Assembly (NCBI RefSeq): GCF_000949455.1
Contig: NZ_JXXK01000001.1
Span: forward strand, 248,001 to 312,000
Reading direction: 5' to 3'
Length of the DNA: 64,000 bases
Source: Ruthenibacterium lactatiformans
Lineage (GTDB): Bacteria; Bacillota; Clostridia; Oscillospirales; Ruminococcaceae
Shown piece by piece: positions 60,019 through 64,000 of this stretch. Both the position numbers and the translations under genes were made by a program. How positions within the stretch are numbered: position 1 is the stretch's first letter; the number at the start of each line of letters is the position of its first letter. Below the pieces are notes generated by a model, which was not told where the DNA came from, ran no database searches, and saw only the letters and a program-made list of their open reading frames with translations.

Positions 60019-60393
60019 ATGCCCTATGTGAATGTCCCCAATGATCTGTCCAAAATCAAAACCAAGATTGCCTTTAATCTCACCAAGCGGCAGCTGATCT
60101 GCTTCGGGATCGGGGCGGCCATCGGGATTCCCACCTATCTGCTGACCCGTGGGGCCATCGGCAACACCGGGGCGCTGTTCGTCATGCTGGGGATCATGCT
60201 CCCGGCCTTTCTCATGGCGATGTACGAAAAAGACGGGCTGCCCTTTGAAAAGGTGCTGTGGAACATGATCAACACCAAGTTCCTGCGCCCCGGCATCCGG
60301 CCCTATCGGACGCAGAATATCTATGCTCCATTCACGGGAAAGGAGGAGTCTATTGAACGCAGCCAAAACAAAACCAAACGCAAAAAGAAATGA
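60019..60393 (+). CDS. PrgI-family conjugation membrane protein
   Basis: A 124-residue protein with two membrane helices (about 26-46 and 50-70), start MPYVNVPNDLSKIKTKIAFNL and the segment MYEKDGLPFEKVLWNMI, typical of PrgI/VirB3-like proteins that stand next to VirB4. AGGAGG lies 8 bp before the ATG. Confidence 0.92.
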   Translation: MPYVNVPNDLSKIKTKIAFNLTKRQLICFGIGAAIGIPTYLLTRGAIGNTGALFVMLGIMLPAFLMAMYEKDGLPFEKVLWNMINTKFLRPGIRPYRTQNIYAPFTGKEESIERSQNKTKRKKK

Positions 60394-62707
60394 GCGCCGG
60401 GCGGTGGTGTCCGCCCAGCAGACCATCCCCTATGTGGCGATGCACCCAGACGGGGTGTGTCAGCTCCCCGGCGGCATCTACACCAAGACCGTGGAGTATG
60501 AGGACATCAACTACGCCGTGGCGTCCACCGAGGATCAGACCGCTATCTTCGGCGGGTGGAGCTCGTTTCTCAACTACTTTGACAGTTCCTTGCCCTTTCA
60601 GCTCTCCTTTGTCAACCGTCGTTCCCGCAGCGCCAACCGCTACAAGGTGAATATCCCGGAACAGGAGGACGAGTTCAACAGCATCCGGCATGAATATGTG
60701 GAGATGCTCAAAGGCCAGATCGCCAAGAGCAACAACGGCATTGAGCGCACCAAGTACATCACCTTTGGGCTGCCCGCTGGCAGCGTGGCCGAGGCCCGGC
60801 CCCGGCTGGGCCGTGTGGAGGCCGATGTCATGGGCAACCTCAAACGGCTGGGGGTACAGTCCCAGCCCTTGGATGGCCGTGACCGTCTGGCGGTGCTTCA
60901 CGGCCAGATGCACCCGGGGAGCCGGGAGCCGTTCCGCTTTTCGTGGAAAGACATTCCCCGGCACGGCATGGGGACGAAGGACTATATCGCCCCGGACAGC
61001 TTCGACTTCCGGCAATCCCGGACTTTCCGGGTGGGCCAGTCGTGGGGCGCTGCGTCCTACTTGCAGATTTTAGCGTCGGAGCTCTCGGACAAGCTGCTGG
61101 CGGAAATCTTGGAGCTGGACGCCGAGCTCACCGTCACGCTTCACATCCGGACGGTGGATCAGCTCAAAGCCATCAAGACCATCAAGGGGAAAATCTCTGA
61201 TATTGGCCGCATGAAGGCCGAGGAGCAGAAAAAGGCGGTGCGGGCCGGGTACGATATGGAGATTTTGCCCCCTGACCTCATTACCTTTTCCAAGGACGCC
61301 GCCGAGCTGCTGGCCGACCTCCAATCCCGCAACGAGCGGATGTTCCTGCTGACCTTTACTGTGGTGAACATCGCTCCCACCCGGCAGCGGCTGGAAAACG
61401 ATGTGTTCACCGTGGGCGGCATCGCACAGAAATACAACTGCGCCTTGAAGCGGCTGGACTGGCAGCAGGAGCAGGGCTTCGTGTCCTCGCTGGTGCTGGG
61501 GTACAACGGCATTGAAATCCAGCGGGGCATGACCACCAGCTCCACGGCCATCTTCATTCCCTTTATGACCCGGGAGCTCCGCATGGGCGGGCAGGCGCTC
61601 TACTACGGCATGAACGCCCTTTCCCACAATGTCATCATGGCTGACCGCAAGAAGCTGAAATCGGCCAATGGGATGTACCTCGGCTCCACGGGCTCCGGCA
61701 AGAGCTTTGCCGCCAAGCGGGAGCTGATCAATGTGTTCCTTGCCACCAATGACCGGATCATCGTGGTAGACCCGATGGGCGAATACGCCCCGCTGGTGCA
61801 GCGACTGGGCGGGCAGGTCATCGACATCGCCCCGGACAGCCCCCACCACATTTCGCCTATGGATTTGCAGATGAACGCCAACGACGATGAAAGTCCGCTT
61901 TCTATGAAGGCGGATTTTTTGTTGTCCCTGTGTGAGCTGATCGTGGGCGGACGGGAGGGCTTGCAGCCCATTGAGAAAACTGTGATTGACCGCTGTGTGC
62001 GGCTGGTGTACCGGGAAATGGCGCTGGGGCTGGAAACGGCCAAAACCCCGCTGTTGCAGGATTTGTACGAGGAGCTTTTGAAACAGCCGGAGCCGGAGGC
62101 CCGCCGTGTGGCAACGGCGCTGGAGCTCTACTGCACCGGCTCCCTCAACCTGTTCAACCACCCCACCAATGTCAACCTCAATTCCCGGGTGGTGTGTATC
62201 GTCCTTAAAGGGCTGGGCGAAAACCTCCGCAAGATCGCCATGCACACCACCAACGAGTTTGTCACGGCGGCGGTGAACGCCAACCACAAGGCCGGGATCG
62301 CTACATGGTGCTACTTTGACGAGTTCCATATCCTGCTGCGGGACGAGCTCACTGCCAGCTACTTTGTGGCCGTTTGGAAGATGCTCCGTAAAAAGGGCTG
62401 CGTCCCCAGCGCCCTCACGCAAAATGTGAAAGACCTGCTGGCAAGCCCGGCCATCTCCAACATTCTGGACAACACGGATTTTCTGATCCTGTTGTCGCAG
62501 GCCCAAAGTGATCGGGCGATCCTCGCCAAGCAGTTGGGCATTTCCGAGCACCAGCTCTCCTACATCACCCACTCCAATTCCGGCGAAGGACTGCTGTTCT
62601 ATGGAAATGTGACCATCCCGTTTGTGGATCGGTTCCCCAAGGGAGAAATCTATAACCTGCTGACCACCCGCCCGGAGGATATGGCCCATGAGCGAAAAGA
62701 CGAATAA
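60353..62707 (+). CDS. VirB4-type conjugation ATPase (TraE/TcpF type)
   Basis: A 784-residue ATPase that drives assembly and transport by the type IV secretion system. Walker A GSTGSGKSF is near residue 445, Walker B-like ATWCYFDEFHILL near 650, and the motif FLILLSQAQSDRAILA near the C-terminus. The start is TTG at 60353 with AAAGGAGGAG upstream, inside the end of the PrgI gene. Confidence 0.93.
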   Translation: MNAAKTKPNAKRNERRAVVSAQQTIPYVAMHPDGVCQLPGGIYTKTVEYEDINYAVASTEDQTAIFGGWSSFLNYFDSSLPFQLSFVNRRSRSANRYKVNIPEQEDEFNSIRHEYVEMLKGQIAKSNNGIERTKYITFGLPAGSVAEARPRLGRVEADVMGNLKRLGVQSQPLDGRDRLAVLHGQMHPGSREPFRFSWKDIPRHGMGTKDYIAPDSFDFRQSRTFRVGQSWGAASYLQILASELSDKLLAEILELDAELTVTLHIRTVDQLKAIKTIKGKISDIGRMKAEEQKKAVRAGYDMEILPPDLITFSKDAAELLADLQSRNERMFLLTFTVVNIAPTRQRLENDVFTVGGIAQKYNCALKRLDWQQEQGFVSSLVLGYNGIEIQRGMTTSSTAIFIPFMTRELRMGGQALYYGMNALSHNVIMADRKKLKSANGMYLGSTGSGKSFAAKRELINVFLATNDRIIVVDPMGEYAPLVQRLGGQVIDIAPDSPHHISPMDLQMNANDDESPLSMKADFLLSLCELIVGGREGLQPIEKTVIDRCVRLVYREMALGLETAKTPLLQDLYEELLKQPEPEARRVATALELYCTGSLNLFNHPTNVNLNSRVVCIVLKGLGENLRKIAMHTTNEFVTAAVNANHKAGIATWCYFDEFHILLRDELTASYFVAVWKMLRKKGCVPSALTQNVKDLLASPAISNILDNTDFLILLSQAQSDRAILAKQLGISEHQLSYITHSNSGEGLLFYGNVTIPFVDRFPKGEIYNLLTTRPEDMAHERKDE

Positions 62708-64000
62708 GGCCGGGGCCACTTCGGGACAAAATGTCCCGAAGCCCCCAAACGGGGCCCCCACAAAGTCGGATGACTTTGTGGGGAGAGGAGGAGCAACGGA
62801 GCGGGCGGATTTTGGCGGCAGTGCCGCCAAAGAAGCTAAAGCGAAGTTTGCGACGACGAAGTTCCGGCACAAGAGCCAGCAGGAGCAGACTGCCGCCAGC
62901 AAGCTCCGCATGGAAAAGCGGGGTGAAAAGCTGGAGAAGGCCAAGGAAAAGCTGGCAAAACAGAAACCGCCCAAGCCGCCCGGCCCGGTTCGCCGGGTGG
63001 CCGGGACGGTGGGTGGAGGCGTTCACGGTTATGTGCATGGCAAGATGTTTGAAGTGGAGCAGGACAATGTGGGCACCGAGGGCGCTCACCGCTCCGAGCT
63101 GGTGGGCGAGTCCGCCCTGCGCCACGGCAAACGGTTTGTGCAAAAGAAAATCCGGGAGCACCCGGCCAAGGCTGTCCGCAAGGCCGAGTCCAGGCACATC
63201 AAGGCCACGGCGGACTATCACTACCGCATGGCCGCCCAAGAGCACCCGGAAATGCGGGGCAACGCCCTGTCCCGGCTGATCCAGAAGCAGAAGATCAAGC
63301 GGCAATATGCCAAACAAGCACGGGAGGCCGCCAAGCAAGGGGCCAAGGCCGCTGAAAAAACAGCAGTCACCACAGAAAAGCTGGCGGCCCGGGCCGTGGG
63401 CTTCGTCAAGCGGCATCCCGTGGGGGCGCTGCTGTTTGTGGCGGTGTTCCTGTTGCTGGTGATGATGCAGTCCTGTATGTCCTCGCTGGCAACGCTGGGC
63501 AACGGCACGGCGGGGGCTATCGGGGCATCCACCTATCCCGCCGAGGACGCTGATCTGCTGGGGGCGGAGGCTGCCTACTGTGCTTTGGAGGCTGAGCTGC
63601 AAAACTATCTGGACACCTACGAGAGCACCCACGACTATGACGAGTACCACTACGATCTGGACGAGATCGAACATGACCCCTATGTCCTGCTGTCCATCAT
63701 CAGCGCATGGCATGAGGGGGAATGGACGCTGAACGAGGTGCAGGACACTTTGCGAATGCTCTTTGACCGCCAGTACATTCTCACCGAGGATGTGGTGGTG
63801 GAGGTGCGGTATCGGACGGAAACCCGGACGGATAGCGAGGGCAACGACTACGATGTGGAAGTGCCGTACAACTACTACATCTGCACCGTGACCCTTTCCA
63901 ACGAAAACCTTTCCCACCTGCCTGTCTACATCATGGGCGAGGAACAGCTCTCCCGGTATGCCCTCTACATGGCGACGCTGGGCAACCGTCCCGATCTGTT
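62688..64000 (+). CDS. Membrane-anchored cell-wall hydrolase of the ICE, 5' part
   Basis: Only the first 437 codons are seen. The first 50 residues are encoded by the composite repeat (SGQNVP, TKSDDFVGRGGATERADFG). A highly basic, coiled region to about 240, one membrane helix (HPVGALLFVAVFLLLVMM, about 242-262) and an outer domain follow. Position after VirB4 and layout fit the CD1108/Tn916 Orf14-like proteins that carry lysozyme and NlpC/P60 or CHAP domains at the C-terminus, beyond the window. The ATG overlaps the end of virB4. Confidence 0.7.
   Translation, partial: MSEKTNKAGATSGQNVPKPPNGAPTKSDDFVGRGGATERADFGGSAAKEAKAKFATTKFRHKSQQEQTAASKLRMEKRGEKLEKAKEKLAKQKPPKPPGPVRRVAGTVGGGVHGYVHGKMFEVEQDNVGTEGAHRSELVGESALRHGKRFVQKKIREHPAKAVRKAESRHIKATADYHYRMAAQEHPEMRGNALSRLIQKQKIKRQYAKQAREAAKQGAKAAEKTAVTTEKLAARAVGFVKRHPVGALLFVAVFLLLVMMQSCMSSLATLGNGTAGAIGASTYPAEDADLLGAEAAYCALEAELQNYLDTYESTHDYDEYHYDLDEIEHDPYVLLSIISAWHEGEWTLNEVQDTLRMLFDRQYILTEDVVVEVRYRTETRTDSEGNDYDVEVPYNYYICTVTLSNENLSHLPVYIMGEEQLSRYALYMATLGNRPDL
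62723..62858. repeat. Composite repeat, copy 2, inside the hydrolase gene
   Basis: Palindrome copy F (GGGACAAAATGTCCC, arms extended to CTTCGGGACA/TGTCCCGAAG), hairpin CCCCACAAAGTC/GACTTTGTGGGG (62756-62783) and hairpin TTTGGCGGC/GCCGCCAAA (about 62811-62831). It matches the copy at 35150-35281 in order and spacing, but here it is translated as the N-terminus of the hydrolase. Confidence 0.75.

Noticed and set aside
61070..62974. 634-codon frame antisense to virB4
   Set aside because: Shadow frame; the plus-strand VirB4 has all motifs.
1..64000. tRNA genes, rRNA genes or CRISPR arrays
   Set aside because: None was recognised by reading both strands; a covariance search (tRNAscan, Infernal) could overturn this.

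Overview
The window looks like a chromosome segment of a Gram-positive, anaerobic, gut-type Firmicute (class Clostridia, probably near Oscillospiraceae/Ruminococcaceae). This rests on gene content, not on rRNA: a T-box leader on ileS, nrdR, a feoA-feoA-feoB operon beside a DtxR-family repressor, rubredoxin, AGGAGG-type ribosome sites, and integrative elements typical of gut Clostridia (Maff2/PrgI/VirB4 conjugation genes and a Tn4451-type transposon). No tRNA, rRNA or CRISPR array was seen.

1-28.6 kb is chromosomal and mostly minus strand: nrdR (cut by the window edge), a sugar-phosphate isomerase, secD-secF, an aspartate-type aminotransferase, T-box-ileS, the ferrous iron operon feoA-feoA-feoB-HMA with a divergent DtxR-type repressor, enolase, rubredoxin, the L-rhamnose operon rhaB-rhaA-rhaD with its AraC regulator, a run of small unknown genes, a ribosomal L25/Ctc gene with a leader, and an MMPL transporter/YhgE-like/GH3 operon opposite a TetR regulator.

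28.6-32.3 kb is AT-rich. It holds a two-gene unit (restriction-endonuclease-like protein plus SMC/ABC-type ATPase with a CxxC hinge) that resembles Lamassu or ABC-three-component defence, and a broken BglII-type restriction endonuclease gene.

32.4-64 kb is an integrative conjugative element (ICE): ParB-like, DUF4406-like, ArdA antirestriction, PcfB, VirD4 coupling protein, Maff2, VirB6-like, two DNA methyltransferases, PrgI, VirB4, and the start of a membrane-anchored cell-wall hydrolase. A palindrome GGGACA-N3-TGTCCC occurs six times in it, always at gene edges.

The VirD4 gene is split by an 18,577-bp Tn4451-type mobilizable element (36711-55287). The break is exact: joining 36710 to 55288 restores one 609-codon frame. 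The nested element carries a large serine recombinase, TnpV and TnpW, an AraC regulator, an ECF importer (S, T, A), an AraC-N sensor protein, two ABC exporter-fold proteins, a second DtxR-type repressor, sigma-like proteins, an IncQ-like oriT with a MobQ relaxase, a YafQ/DinJ toxin-antitoxin pair and replication genes.

Two regulatory observations tie regions together. First, the 14-mer TTAG-N6-CTAA lies in front of the feo operon, between feoA and feoB, at the enolase promoter, and just downstream of the promoter of the mobile ECF/ABC operon; both clusters encode DtxR-type proteins with the Cys-x-x-Glu-His metal ligands. This suggests that the mobile uptake cluster is wired into host iron control. 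Second, closing the nested element into a circle would create a TTGACT-17-TATGCT promoter facing the recombinase, while a hairpin terminator at the left end could act only on transcripts entering from the host ICE.
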